64,000 nucleotides of DNA from Chryseobacterium nepalense (GCF_023195755.1 NZ_CP096203.1:558001-622000), one strand, 5' to 3'; numbered from the stretch's first letter, positions 25,281-33,940 are shown. Notes: a model not told the origin generated them from the sequence alone. Made by a program: numbers and translations.

Positions 25281-25937
25281 ATGTCTAAAAAAGGGTTTTT
25301 ATATCGAAACAGTTTGAGTATTGTTTTGATTATCTTTATGATTTCCTGCCTTGCTGCACAATTTTTTACGGGGTGGAAAACAGAAAATAAAGAATTGGCT
25401 GAAAACGGAGAGGCTGCATTAAGTATCGGACAATATGTTCACAGCGGACATTTTATCCAGGCTACTTTTGAAAACTGGGAAAGTGAATTTTTACAGATGA
25501 TGCTGTATGTTGTTTTAACGGTTTCACTTCGTCAGAAAGGCTCAAGTGAATCAAAATCACTGGAAGGAGAGGAAGATGTAGACAAAGAGCCTGTTCCTCA
25601 CGCTAATGCTCCATGGCCCATTAAAAAAGGCGGAATCTGGCTGAAGATTTATAAACATTCTTTATCCCTGGCTTTTGCTCTCTTGTTTATCATCAGTTTT
25701 TCACTTCATTTTTACGGAAGCCTGAAAGATTATAATGAAGAGCAGATCTCAAAAGAAAAACCTACCACTACTGCAACAGAATATATCACCGAATCCCGTT
25801 TTTGGTTTGAATCTTTCCAGAACTGGCAAAGCGAATTTCTCGCCGTGGCCTCACTGGTAATTCTCTCCATCTGGCTTAGGGAAAAAGGCTCTCCGGAATC
25901 CAAACCGGTGGATATGCCACATAATGAAACACCTTAG
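25281..25937 (+). CDS. DUF6766 membrane protein with internal duplication
   Basis: A 218-residue inner-membrane protein with four helices arranged as two similar halves (residues 5-95 and 122-210). F-E-N-W-E-S-E-F-L at 63-71 recurs as F-Q-N-W-Q-S-E-F-L at 179-187, and L-R-Q-K-G-S-S-E-S-K at 83-92 recurs as L-R-E-K-G-S-P-E-S-K at 199-208, at a constant offset of 116. It is the last gene of the stress island, 10 bp after the oxidoreductase. Function unknown. Confidence 0.85.
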   Translation: MSKKGFLYRNSLSIVLIIFMISCLAAQFFTGWKTENKELAENGEAALSIGQYVHSGHFIQATFENWESEFLQMMLYVVLTVSLRQKGSSESKSLEGEEDVDKEPVPHANAPWPIKKGGIWLKIYKHSLSLAFALLFIISFSLHFYGSLKDYNEEQISKEKPTTTATEYITESRFWFESFQNWQSEFLAVASLVILSIWLREKGSPESKPVDMPHNETP

Positions 25938-25960
25938 TTTCCTCAATTCTAATTAAAAAA

Positions 25961-25990
25961 GGGCTGCATCATTTTAATGCAGCCTTTATT
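25961..25990 (+). terminator. Terminator of the stress island
   Basis: GGCTGCAT (about 25962-25969) pairs with ATGCAGCC (25977-25984), followed by TTTATT, 25 bp after the last stop. Confidence 0.8.
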
Positions 25991-26024
25991 GTATTTAATC
26001 CGTTTTGTATTTTGATTCATTTCG

Positions 26025-26136
26025 TCACTTTGAGTAGATTTTTGAAAAAAATCGTATCGAAAAGTTTTAATTTTGAAGATAAATCCATTCTCGATACATT
26101 TTTTCTCCACTTTGTTGCGAAAAAAAACTCGAACTG
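26025..26136. repeat. Long imperfect inverted repeat between convergent genes
   Basis: The left arm (TCACTTTGAGT..., 26025-26062) is similar to the reverse complement of the right arm (26087-26136, ending CTCGAACTGA), including GTATCGA on the left and TCGATAC on the right. It fills most of the 265-bp gap and resembles dispersed intergenic repeats of Chryseobacterium. Confidence 0.6.
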
Positions 26137-26202
26137 AAGAAGCTACTATCAAATTCTTCCAAATGCACAACGGGTTTATTTATTAACTTTTATGAAGGTT
26201 AT

Positions 26203-26712
26203 TTAAACCTGTGCTTTTCCTTCAACACCATCTGAGTTATCCGTTGTATTTCCGGTAACAGCAGCGGTTACAAAATTAATAAGACTTACGAGTTTGCCTA
26301 CTTTAGTATCCCAGTAATAAGATTCTGTAGGTTCTACACGGATAATGGAAACATTAGGATCATCTTTTCCCTCCTCAAACCATGCTTTTGCCATTGGTGA
26401 CCACTTATCTTCAATGGTTGAACGGTCTTTGTAAATAGTAGCATTCCCAAAAACCGAAAGATACTGATAGTCACCGTTATTCATAAAGAACAACTGAACT
26501 CTTTTATCATCTTTGATTTCAAAATTTTTGTTGCTTGTATCACCACTGATAAACCATAGATTTCCTTCGTCATCCGTTTCCTGAAGAGTCATTGGCCTTG
26601 AATTGATAGGGAGCGTCTCCAGCTCCGTACAAAACATACAGATTTTTGCACTTTCGGATAAATCCTTGATTTTTTTAATAGCGTCCTGGTGAGTAAGATT
26701 TTCTGTTGACAT
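26203..26712 (-). CDS. Pyridoxamine 5'-phosphate oxidase family general-stress protein
   Basis: A 169-residue FMN-binding split-barrel protein of the general stress protein 26 type. Visible are M-C-F-C-T near residue 22, the strand D-E-G-N-L-W-F-I-S-G-D and the Q-L-F-F-M-N pattern; the late P-T-E-S-Y-Y-W-D is characteristic of this group. The substrate is unknown; such proteins bind FMN or F420. It is convergent with the stress island, so regulation may be shared but the transcript is not. Confidence 0.87.
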   Translation of the reverse strand: MSTENLTHQDAIKKIKDLSESAKICMFCTELETLPINSRPMTLQETDDEGNLWFISGDTSNKNFEIKDDKRVQLFFMNNGDYQYLSVFGNATIYKDRSTIEDKWSPMAKAWFEEGKDDPNVSIIRVEPTESYYWDTKVGKLVSLINFVTAAVTGNTTDNSDGVEGKAQV

Positions 26713-26918
26713 AATTTTATATTTTAGTGATTTGATAAAAATTACAGTTTACTATTCAAAAATCCGACCATAGTGACGTCTCGATTCAAAAATTATAAAC
26801 AATACAGCACTTGTAATAATCTCTTTTTCTGTATAGAAAATTAAACTATTTAGCTTTAAAGCATTAATTTATTCACGAATAATTTCAGACTATAGAAAAG
26901 GATACAAGAATATGATAA

Positions 26919-26957
26919 AAAGTTGCGCAGGTTTTATCCAAAAGCTGCGCAGGTTTT
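26919..26957 (+). repeat. Tandem 17-bp direct repeat upstream of kdsA
   Basis: AAAGTTGCGCAGGTTTT (26919-26935) recurs as AAAGCTGCGCAGGTTTT (26941-26957) with one mismatch and a period of 22 bp, two helical turns. The surrounding gap (26713-27074) also holds an inverted GTTCAGTA/TACTGAAC pair (26998-27005 and 27050-27057) before kdsA; no gene is seen there. Confidence 0.6.
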
Positions 26958-27074
26958 TAATCGAAAAAGATTCAGGCATTTTTATAAACAGGAAGGAGTT
27001 CAGTATTTGATATAAATTATTTCTGATTCTGAAACTTTCTCAGTATTTTTACTGAACTTTTTAATTTAAAGAAA

Positions 27075-27884
27075 ATGATTCAATACTTAGATAATATTCA
27101 TCACAAAGATTCAAAAAACTTTTTTCTCATCGCAGGTCCTTGTATTATTGAAGGCGAAGATATGGCGCTAAGGATTGCCGAAAAAGTTGTAGAACTTACG
27201 AATAAATACAATATTCCGTACATTTTTAAAGGAAGTTTTAAAAAAGCCAACCGAAGCAGGGTAGATTCTTTCACGACAATTGGTGAAGAAAAATCGCTGG
27301 AAATTCTTAAAAAAGTAGGAGAGACTTTTAATATTCCGACAACAACGGATATCCACGAAAATGAACATGCTGCTTTGGCTGCACAATATGTAGATGTACT
27401 GCAGATTCCTGCATTCTTGGTTCGTCAGACCGATCTGCTGGTTGCTGCTGCAGAAACCGGGAAATGTGTGACCCTTAAAAAAGGACAGTTTCTTTCCCCT
27501 GAATCCATGAAATTTGCAGTTCAGAAAATAACAGATTCCGACAATCAGAAAGTGGCGATTATTGAAAGAGGAAATTCCTTCGGATATACCGATCTTATTG
27601 TAGATTACAGGGGAATTCCGACGATGAGAAATTACGCCCCGGTGATTCTTGATGTTACGCATTCCTTGCAGCAGCCTAATCAAAGCTCAGGTGTTACAGG
27701 AGGCCGGCCGGATCTTATAGAAACGGTGGCAAAAGCCGGAATTGCGGTAGGTGCAGACGGAATTTTCATCGAAACACATCCTACACCGGAAACCGCTCTG
27801 TCTGATGGCGCGAACATGCTGAGACTTGATCTTTTGGAAGATCTGTTACAAAAATTAACGCGGGTAAGAGAAGCAATACTTTAA
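27075..27884 (+). CDS. kdsA: 3-deoxy-8-phosphooctulonate synthase
   Basis: KdsA condenses arabinose 5-phosphate and phosphoenolpyruvate to KDO 8-phosphate for the lipopolysaccharide core. The 269 residues are a full-length enzyme with A-G-P-C near residue 20, F-K-G-S-F-K-K-A-N-R, T-D-I-H, L-K-K-G-Q-F and the late S-G-V-T-G-G-R-P region. The N-R-S-R form of the substrate loop and Cys23 are conserved. It stands apart from other LPS genes here. Confidence 0.96.
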   Translation: MIQYLDNIHHKDSKNFFLIAGPCIIEGEDMALRIAEKVVELTNKYNIPYIFKGSFKKANRSRVDSFTTIGEEKSLEILKKVGETFNIPTTTDIHENEHAALAAQYVDVLQIPAFLVRQTDLLVAAAETGKCVTLKKGQFLSPESMKFAVQKITDSDNQKVAIIERGNSFGYTDLIVDYRGIPTMRNYAPVILDVTHSLQQPNQSSGVTGGRPDLIETVAKAGIAVGADGIFIETHPTPETALSDGANMLRLDLLEDLLQKLTRVREAIL

Positions 27885-28001
27885 TTGGCATTTTTACCTT
27901 ACTGAAATAACATTTAAAGCGATCTTAATAAATGTTAACAAAGTATAAATAAGTTAAAATAAAATTTATATATTCACGTTTGAAATTTTAAAACATTTCT
28001 T

Positions 28002-30221
28002 TTGAAAAAACTAGTTTTACCATTGAGCCTTATGGTTCCTGCATTAGTATTCTCCCAGGTAAGAAAAAAGAAGGATACGATGAAAACCGCGAATATTGAA
28101 GAAGTGGTGTTTCAGAAAAAAGTGACAGGAAAAACCAATGACCTTACTACGGTGAAAATATCGGCCAAAGATGCTCAGAATGTTGCGAGTATTTCCGGAG
28201 GTATTGAGGGAATTATCAAAACATTACCTTCCGTAAATTCAAATACGGAACTTTCTTCACAGTATATGGTTCGTGGCGGAAACTACGATGAAAACCTTAT
28301 CTACATCAATGATATTGAAATTTACAGACCTTTCCTGATCAGAAATTCTCAGCAGGAGGGGCTTAGTATTATCAATCCGGATATGGTTTCTACGGTAAAC
28401 TTCTCTGCCGGCGGCTTTGAACCCAGATATGGGGACAAGATGTCTTCGGCACTAAATATTTATTACCGTGAACCTGAAAAATTCGAGGTTTCTGGTGAAG
28501 GAAGCTTAATCGGCGGAAGACTTACCACAGGTTTTGCCGCAGGAAAGGATAAGGAAGGAAATAGGAAATTAACGGCTTTGTTCTCAGCCCGGTACAGGAA
28601 TACCAATCTTGTTCTTAACACATTAAAGGAGGATACGGATTTCAATCCGAAGTATATGGATTTTCAGACGTATCTGAATTATCATTTCAGTCCGAAGTTA
28701 ACACTATCTTTCATAGGATTCTACTCTAATAATGATTATGAAATGATTCCAAAAGAAAGGGAAGTGGATTTCGGAAGCCTGCAGCAGCCTCTCAAGCTGA
28801 ATGTTGCTTATGGAGGTCGTGAAGATGATAAGTATAAAAATATGATGGGAACCGCATCATTGAATTTCAAGCCCACGGACAAATGGCGATTTACCCTTGA
28901 TGCATTTGCTTATCAAAACCGTGAAAGAGAATATTACAGTATTGCTTCGGCGTACGTTCTGCAGACTTTTGATCCGGTAACCGGAGATCCGGTAACATCA
29001 TACGATGCAGGGGGGCAGATTGAGCATGCACGGAATGACCTTTTTGTAAAAACATACGGTGCACAGTTCAGGACGCGCTTCTCACCAAACGTGAATACGG
29101 ATGTTGAAGTAGGATTCAAATATGAAAAAGAAAATCTTAAAGATTTTACCAATGAATGGCGGCTTGTAGATTCTGCAGGATACAGTCTTCCGCATGAAGC
29201 ATTTATCGATCCCAGAAATGCAGGCGACTTAAATCTGATGTACAATATTGCAGGCAGAAACCATATCCAGCCTACCAGGATGTCTGCGTATGCACAATAT
29301 TCCCAGAAATTTTTCTGGGGCAGCAATAAAGTATTTGTAAATGCCGGAGCTAGAGTTGCCCACTGGAGTTTTAATAATGAAACCATATTTTCTCCAAGAG
29401 CTCAGTTTGCGATTAAGCCGGATTGGGATACGGATATGTTGTTCAGACTTTCGGGAGGAATTTATTATCAGGCGCCTTTCTATAAGGAAATTAAAGACCT
29501 TGAAGGCAACTTCAATTCTTCTATAAAATCTCAGCGATCCATACAGGCTATTTTAGCCAACGACTATGAATTTTATATGTATGACAGGCCGTTCAAATTG
29601 ACAACAGAACTGTACTATAAAAAAATGAATGACCTGATTCCTTATTATATGGACAATGTAAGAATACGGTATACAGGAAAAAATAATGCTTCAGGATATT
29701 CCTACGGAATTGATACCAGGCTTTTCGGAGAATTTGTTCCAGGTGTAGATTCATGGCTGTCTGCAAGCTATGCAAGAGTATATGAAAATATCGACGGGAA
29801 AGGGGATATTCCCAGACCGACAGACCAGCGATTCAGGTTTGCGATGTTCTATCAGGATTATATGCCGAGATTTCCTGCTATGCGTGTTAACTTAACTCTT
29901 GTCTACGCAATGGGCCTTCCTACGGGAGCACCGATACTTACTGATCCCTATCAGTATCAGAAGACATTGCCATCTTACAAAAGGGTAGATCTTGGACTTT
30001 CTTATGCATTTATTGATCCTAAAGAAAAGAAAAATACTTATGGATTCTGGGAGAATTTTGAAGAACTTACTTTAGGTGTTCAGGTATTTAATGCCTTTAA
30101 TATCAGAAATACGGTGGCCAACCAATGGATTACGGATGCCAATACCAATTTTATGTATCCGGTTCCGGTACGCCTTACCGGAAGGTTTTTCAATGTAAAA
30201 CTTGAATTTAGAATCAAATAA
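28002..30221 (+). CDS. TonB-dependent receptor
   Basis: An outer-membrane receptor of 739 residues. The TTG at 28002 is the chosen start because it gives a complete signal peptide (M-K-K-L-V-L-P-L-S ending F-S-Q near residue 19). The plug domain carries Q-Y-M-V-R-G-G-N-Y-D-E-N-L and Y-I-N-D-I-E-I-Y, then V-N-F-S-A-G-G-F-E-P-R-Y-G-D-K, and a beta barrel with a C-terminal aromatic strand follows. There is no carboxypeptidase-like N-terminal domain. The substrate is unknown; the small DUF3347 protein downstream has copper-type motifs, which may hint at metal uptake. A terminator follows at 30232. Confidence 0.92.
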   Translation: MKKLVLPLSLMVPALVFSQVRKKKDTMKTANIEEVVFQKKVTGKTNDLTTVKISAKDAQNVASISGGIEGIIKTLPSVNSNTELSSQYMVRGGNYDENLIYINDIEIYRPFLIRNSQQEGLSIINPDMVSTVNFSAGGFEPRYGDKMSSALNIYYREPEKFEVSGEGSLIGGRLTTGFAAGKDKEGNRKLTALFSARYRNTNLVLNTLKEDTDFNPKYMDFQTYLNYHFSPKLTLSFIGFYSNNDYEMIPKEREVDFGSLQQPLKLNVAYGGREDDKYKNMMGTASLNFKPTDKWRFTLDAFAYQNREREYYSIASAYVLQTFDPVTGDPVTSYDAGGQIEHARNDLFVKTYGAQFRTRFSPNVNTDVEVGFKYEKENLKDFTNEWRLVDSAGYSLPHEAFIDPRNAGDLNLMYNIAGRNHIQPTRMSAYAQYSQKFFWGSNKVFVNAGARVAHWSFNNETIFSPRAQFAIKPDWDTDMLFRLSGGIYYQAPFYKEIKDLEGNFNSSIKSQRSIQAILANDYEFYMYDRPFKLTTELYYKKMNDLIPYYMDNVRIRYTGKNNASGYSYGIDTRLFGEFVPGVDSWLSASYARVYENIDGKGDIPRPTDQRFRFAMFYQDYMPRFPAMRVNLTLVYAMGLPTGAPILTDPYQYQKTLPSYKRVDLGLSYAFIDPKEKKNTYGFWENFEELTLGVQVFNAFNIRNTVANQWITDANTNFMYPVPVRLTGRFFNVKLEFRIK

Positions 30222-30231
30222 TGAATATAAA

Positions 30232-30259
30232 AGAACTTCTGGTAAGAGGTTCTTTTTTT
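30232..30259 (+). terminator. Terminator after the TonB receptor
   Basis: A 9-bp stem (30232-30240 with 30245-30253) with one G-T pair, followed by seven T. Confidence 0.8.
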
Positions 30260-30348
30260 CTGAATTGTGTAACAACCTTACAAAATTTTATAACAACAAT
30301 ACCTTATATATTTTTATATTTGTTCATTAATAATTTATCATTTAAGGA

Positions 30349-30822
30349 ATGAAAAAATATGTTATTGCAGTTGTATTATCTGTATTTTCCATAATTTCGG
30401 CTTCAGCACAATCTAAAAAGAATGCACAGGTTTCCGTGTTGTATCAAAACTATATTACCATTAAAACAGCCCTGGCTTCCGATGACGCTGAAAAAGCATC
30501 AAAAGCGGCATCCCAGTTTATTAAATCCTCTTCAGAAGTCAATAATAAAATAATTTCTGAAAAAGAATTAAATACGCTTAGAGAAGACGCTAAAACTATT
30601 GCAGCTTCCAAAAATATTTCAGTTCAGAGAAAATCTTTTTATCAATTATCTGATCAAATGATAGCACTGGCAAAAGAATTTAAAGTATCACAAAATCCGG
30701 TATACGTTCAATATTGTCCGATGGCTGAAGGAAGCTGGCTGAGTGATGAATCAAAGATTATTAATCCGTATTACGGGAAATCAATGTTGTCGTGCGGGAA
30801 TGTAAAGTCAACAATTAAGTAA
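30349..30822 (+). CDS. DUF3347 domain protein, exported
   Basis: A 157-residue periplasmic protein with a clear signal peptide (ending S-A-Q at residue 21). The DUF3347 end is present: Y-C123-P-M-A-E-G-S-W-L, then N-P-Y-Y-G-K-S-M146-L-S-C149-G. DUF3347 occurs alone and at the end of CusB-type copper-efflux proteins, and the Cys/Met pairs suggest copper binding, which is inference. A TATATTTG -7 element lies 27 bp before the start, so it has its own promoter. Confidence 0.88.
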   Translation: MKKYVIAVVLSVFSIISASAQSKKNAQVSVLYQNYITIKTALASDDAEKASKAASQFIKSSSEVNNKIISEKELNTLREDAKTIAASKNISVQRKSFYQLSDQMIALAKEFKVSQNPVYVQYCPMAEGSWLSDESKIINPYYGKSMLSCGNVKSTIK

Positions 30823-30897
30823 TAAAATGCTTAATATAAATAGTAGATTCTTCTGCATTTCAATGTTTTATAATCATTAATATAAAAACATCTTCAA

Positions 30898-31353
30898 CTA
30901 TATAATTGAGTTCAAATCGAAATCAACGGTATTAAAATCAATAAATATTTTATACTGCGCGTGCATCAGTCCCTGTCCGAAACTACCTTTTATTCTTAAT
31001 TTTCCATTTACTCTAAATTTAGAATCAAAAGGAATTTTTTTGGGAACATATTGAAAAACTTCGTCACTGTTGCTGATGTGTAAAATCGGCTGAGCCATGC
31101 CGAAGGGTTTTGTAAAAAGCATAATGAATATTTCCTGATCTAAAATAACAATATCTGCCTTGTTGAATTGATATCTGTAAGCGAGTTTGGCAACAGATTC
31201 CATTTCCATATCAAGTTTCTTGAATAGAATGTATTGTTTTCCTTTTAAAGATTGTAAGAAAGCTTTATGCTTTTTCTTATAATGTAAATGAATTGCCAGA
31301 TTTCCAAATATGAAAAAGCAAACCATTGCGCTTAAAATAAAATACATTTCCAT
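30898..31353 (-). CDS. Membrane-anchored protein, unknown function
   Basis: A 151-residue protein with an N-terminal hydrophobic helix (about residues 4-22) followed by a basic K-K-K-H-K segment and a soluble domain of mixed strands with F-R-V-N-G-K-L-R-I-K-G-S-F. The start at 31353 is taken over a TTG at 31362. It lies directly after the rpoD terminator, so it has its own promoter or depends on read-through. No family is recognised. Confidence 0.6.
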   Translation of the reverse strand: MEMYFILSAMVCFFIFGNLAIHLHYKKKHKAFLQSLKGKQYILFKKLDMEMESVAKLAYRYQFNKADIVILDQEIFIMLFTKPFGMAQPILHISNSDEVFQYVPKKIPFDSKFRVNGKLRIKGSFGQGLMHAQYKIFIDFNTVDFDLNSII

Positions 31354-31370
31354 AGTTTGCAAAATAAAAA

Positions 31371-31393
31371 CGGAGCCTGAAAATCAAGCTCCG
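31371..31393 (-). terminator. Terminator of rpoD
   Basis: GCTCCG/CGGAGC arms (31388-31393 and 31371-31376) with a T-run on the minus strand at 31370-31362, 20 bp after the rpoD stop. Confidence 0.8.
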
Positions 31394-31413
31394 CCATATA
31401 TTTAACTTAAAAA

Positions 31414-32280
31414 TTATTTACCCAGATAAGATTTTAAAATCTTACTTCTGGTGTTGTGTTTCAATCTCTTGATCGCTTTTTCTTTGATCTGACGAACCCT
31501 TTCTCTCGTAAGATCAAAAGTTTCACCGATTTCTTCAAGGGTCATCGGATGTTTGCCGTTCAGTCCGAAATACAGCCTTACAAGGTCTGCTTCTCTCGGT
31601 GTAAGTGTATTTAATGCTCTTTCGATCTCAATCTGTAGCGATTCAAGCATCAGATCTTTATCCGGACTCGGTGATTCTCCTGAACGTAATACATCGTAAA
31701 GATTAGAATCTTCTCCTTCTACCAAAGGTGCATCCATAGACAAATGTCTTCCGGAATTTTTCATCGATTCCTTAATATCTTCCTCACTCATATCAAGAAC
31801 TTCTGCCAATTCCTCCGGTGAAGGCGGTCTTTCATTTTCCTGTTCAAGGTGAGCGTAAGCTTTGTTGATCTTATTGATAGACCCGATTTTGTTCAATGGT
31901 AATCTTACAATTCTCGACTGTTCTGCCAAAGCCTGTAAGATCGACTGACGAATCCACCAAACTGCGTAAGAGATAAATTTGAAACCTCTAGTCTCATCGT
32001 ACCTTTTTGCCGCTTTCATAAGTCCCAGGTTACCTTCATTGATCAAATCCGGTAAAGAAAGACCCTGATTTTGGTATTGTTTAGACACTGATACTACGAA
32101 ACGAAGGTTAGCCTTGATTAATTTTTCCAACGCGGCTCTGTCACCGGCACGGATCCTTTGTGCTAATTCTACTTCTTCATCCGCAGTAATCAATTCAACC
32201 TTACCAATTTCCTGCAAATACTTGTCTAATGAAGCAGTTTCCCTATTGGTTACCTGCTTAGTGATTTTTAATTGTCTCAT
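31414..32280 (-). CDS. rpoD: Primary sigma factor RpoD/SigA
   Basis: The short primary sigma factor typical of Bacteroidota, 288 residues. Region 1.2 (L-D-K-Y-L-Q-E-I-G), region 2 with [12 protein letters not shown] and Y-A-V-W-W-I-R-Q, region 3 and region 4 with [13 protein letters not shown] are all present, and there is no acidic region 1.1. It directs transcription from the TTG/TAnnTTTG promoters seen elsewhere in this window. It has a terminator immediately downstream. Confidence 0.97.
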   Translation of the reverse strand: MRQLKITKQVTNRETASLDKYLQEIGKVELITADEEVELAQRIRAGDRAALEKLIKANLRFVVSVSKQYQNQGLSLPDLINEGNLGLMKAAKRYDETRGFKFISYAVWWIRQSILQALAEQSRIVRLPLNKIGSINKINKAYAHLEQENERPPSPEELAEVLDMSEEDIKESMKNSGRHLSMDAPLVEGEDSNLYDVLRSGESPSPDKDLMLESLQIEIERALNTLTPREADLVRLYFGLNGKHPMTLEEIGETFDLTRERVRQIKEKAIKRLKHNTRSKILKSYLGK

Positions 32281-32554
32281 CTATTTTTTCCTCAAAAAAG
32301 AGTTTCTATACTATTATACGTTGGAAATAAGCAAAAGGTTACAAATATTTCAATTAATTTTTATTGAATTAAATTACATCTGGGAAAATAATAGTAAATT
32401 ATGCGTTCTGCACTCTTTAAGGCGATTTTAATTCCTGCATTACTTTAGAGATGTTATTCAGGGAATTTTATTTTTTAAGTCTTAATTGAATAAGCTTTTA
32501 ATTTAGAATTGTTCTATTATTATTAGGAGCTTCTTCCCGCTTTCCGCACTCGCT

Positions 32555-32601
32555 ATTTTTATTATTTTCGGCGCGGCGGCTTTGCCGAAAATAATAAAAA
32601 T
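32555..32601. repeat. Perfect 18-bp inverted repeat in a long intergenic element
   Basis: ATTTTTATTATTTTCGGC (32555-32572) and its exact complement (32584-32601) enclose an 11-nt GC-rich loop. The flanks (AGGAGCTTCTTCCCGCTTTC at 32525-32544 and TCAATCGGGGCTAGGG at 32618-32633) resemble ends of a dispersed element I recall from Chryseobacterium and relatives. It occupies part of the 552-bp gap 32281-32832, which shows no gene. Confidence 0.6.
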
Positions 32602-32680
32602 GAGCTTAAACAAAGCTTCAATCGGGGCTAGGGTGGTAGTTATCCTATTAAATGTAAATTAGTAACCATATCCACAATAT

Positions 32681-32742
32681 TTGTCATCCTGAAGGGTCTA
32701 ACCAAGCTTAAAAAATTACGTTGAGATGCTTCAGCATGGCAA
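32681..32742. repeat. Dispersed 62-bp inverted repeat (TGTCATCCTGAAG type)
   Basis: TTGTCATCCTGAAG (32681-32694) and CTTCAGCATGGCAA (32729-32742) are complementary at 12 of 14 positions. Related elements lie at 38507-38581 and 54871-54925. Confidence 0.65.
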
Positions 32743-32832
32743 ATTACAGGTAATGGATTAAAAAAAGCGAAACCAAAGTTTCGCTTCAATATTATAACAA
32801 ATAGTAATTGACTATTCACATTAAGTTCATCT

Positions 32833-33624
32833 TTAAAAAAGATCATTCAGCCATTTTGCCAGTCGTAATCCACCATATAAAAGTTGTCTTTCCATCGTAT
32901 TATTGAATTTATACTGATAGTCATAAGACAGTTTGGAATCATTTGGGGTCTGTGCATAAATTGTATTGGCAATTTTATGAGAATCATACAGCCAGTCTTC
33001 AAGAGTACCTTTCTGGATTTCCTTTACTTCTGCATCAGATTTAATGTCTAACAATGTTGCATACTCGGTGTAGCTGTATTTTTGAGAATCTACGAGTTTT
33101 CCGTCCCAGACAGAATGCAAATTGGTCTTATCTCCAAAGTAAGTAACATTAATTTTATTTCCTCCCAGATCTTCCGCTCTCCCTACATGCAGAGGCTGCG
33201 CAAGATCACCCATAATATGAATAAGGAAAATCAAAGCAATTTTTCTGTCTTTCTCAGAAGTTTTTTCATCTTTGATCTGACTGGAAAGAACATTCACCTG
33301 AGTATATAAACTTGGTCCGGCTTGTCCTTTCAGTTTTTCTTCAAAAATTTTGAAATCAGTCTGCGGATCGATATTTACATAATGCCACGATGAAGCCTGT
33401 TTCCAGGCACCTGTTGTATCAGATTTAATAAAATCTGGCCAGTTGGCCCAATAAGCCAGCCGTTCTCTCCCCATCATTTTTTTAATTTCCCGCCTTGCTT
33501 TCCCGGAAAGGTGATTTTCGGCAATTTCCGCAATAATTCTGTGCCCTGTCAATCCCCACGCATATGAATACAGCGAAGATGCCATGAATGCTAAAACCAG
33601 AATTTTAGAATAAATACTTTTCAT
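32833..33624 (-). CDS. S1/P1-type zinc nuclease, secreted
   Basis: A 263-residue exported single-strand nuclease. After a signal peptide ending near Y-S-Y-A the mature protein begins with W-G, the N-terminal Trp being a zinc ligand in this family. Further ligands are seen in T-G-H-R, L-I-H-I-M-G-D-L-A-Q-P-L-H and N-L-H-S-V-W-D. The family cuts ssDNA and RNA and 3'-nucleotides; here it is probably periplasmic or secreted for nucleotide scavenging. It is a single gene. Confidence 0.93.
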   Translation of the reverse strand: MKSIYSKILVLAFMASSLYSYAWGLTGHRIIAEIAENHLSGKARREIKKMMGRERLAYWANWPDFIKSDTTGAWKQASSWHYVNIDPQTDFKIFEEKLKGQAGPSLYTQVNVLSSQIKDEKTSEKDRKIALIFLIHIMGDLAQPLHVGRAEDLGGNKINVTYFGDKTNLHSVWDGKLVDSQKYSYTEYATLLDIKSDAEVKEIQKGTLEDWLYDSHKIANTIYAQTPNDSKLSYDYQYKFNNTMERQLLYGGLRLAKWLNDLF

Positions 33625-33653
33625 TGTAAAATAACATTTTCAGGATGCAAAGA

Positions 33654-33823
33654 TACGGTTAATTTTGAGGTTAAAATTAAGGTAGAGAAAAGGAGTGGAA
33701 GATTTAATCAAATCTTAATTTCAATTTTAGATTAAGGTTCGGTCAAGGATAAGGTAGGTTAAATTTAGTGTGAACTAATTTATTCATGTAATTTAATCTC
33801 AACCTCAGTCTTAACCTTATTTT
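33654..33823. repeat. Low-complexity inverted repeat (TTAAGGTT/AACCTTAA type)
   Basis: The 316-bp gap before tssG holds several copies of GAGGTTAA/TTAAGGT on the left side (33668-33755) and their complements CAACCTCAGTCTTAACCTTA on the right (33801-33820). No gene is seen. Confidence 0.45.
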
Positions 33824-33940
33824 TGCCGTTTCTTCTTTTACTCGTAATTATTTACTATTTTAGAATAAAATTAATCAACAATTATTTTTTCAATAATTTG
33901 AGATATAGTATTTTTATAAGCCAAAATCACAGCAGACACT

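Noticed and set aside
27168-27683. 171-codon minus-strand ORF inside kdsA
   Set aside because: It lies fully inside a well-supported conserved gene and its translation shows no family.
32114-32431. Plus-strand ORF antisense to the start of rpoD
   Set aside because: It runs from inside rpoD into the AT-rich gap and its translation has no recognisable feature.
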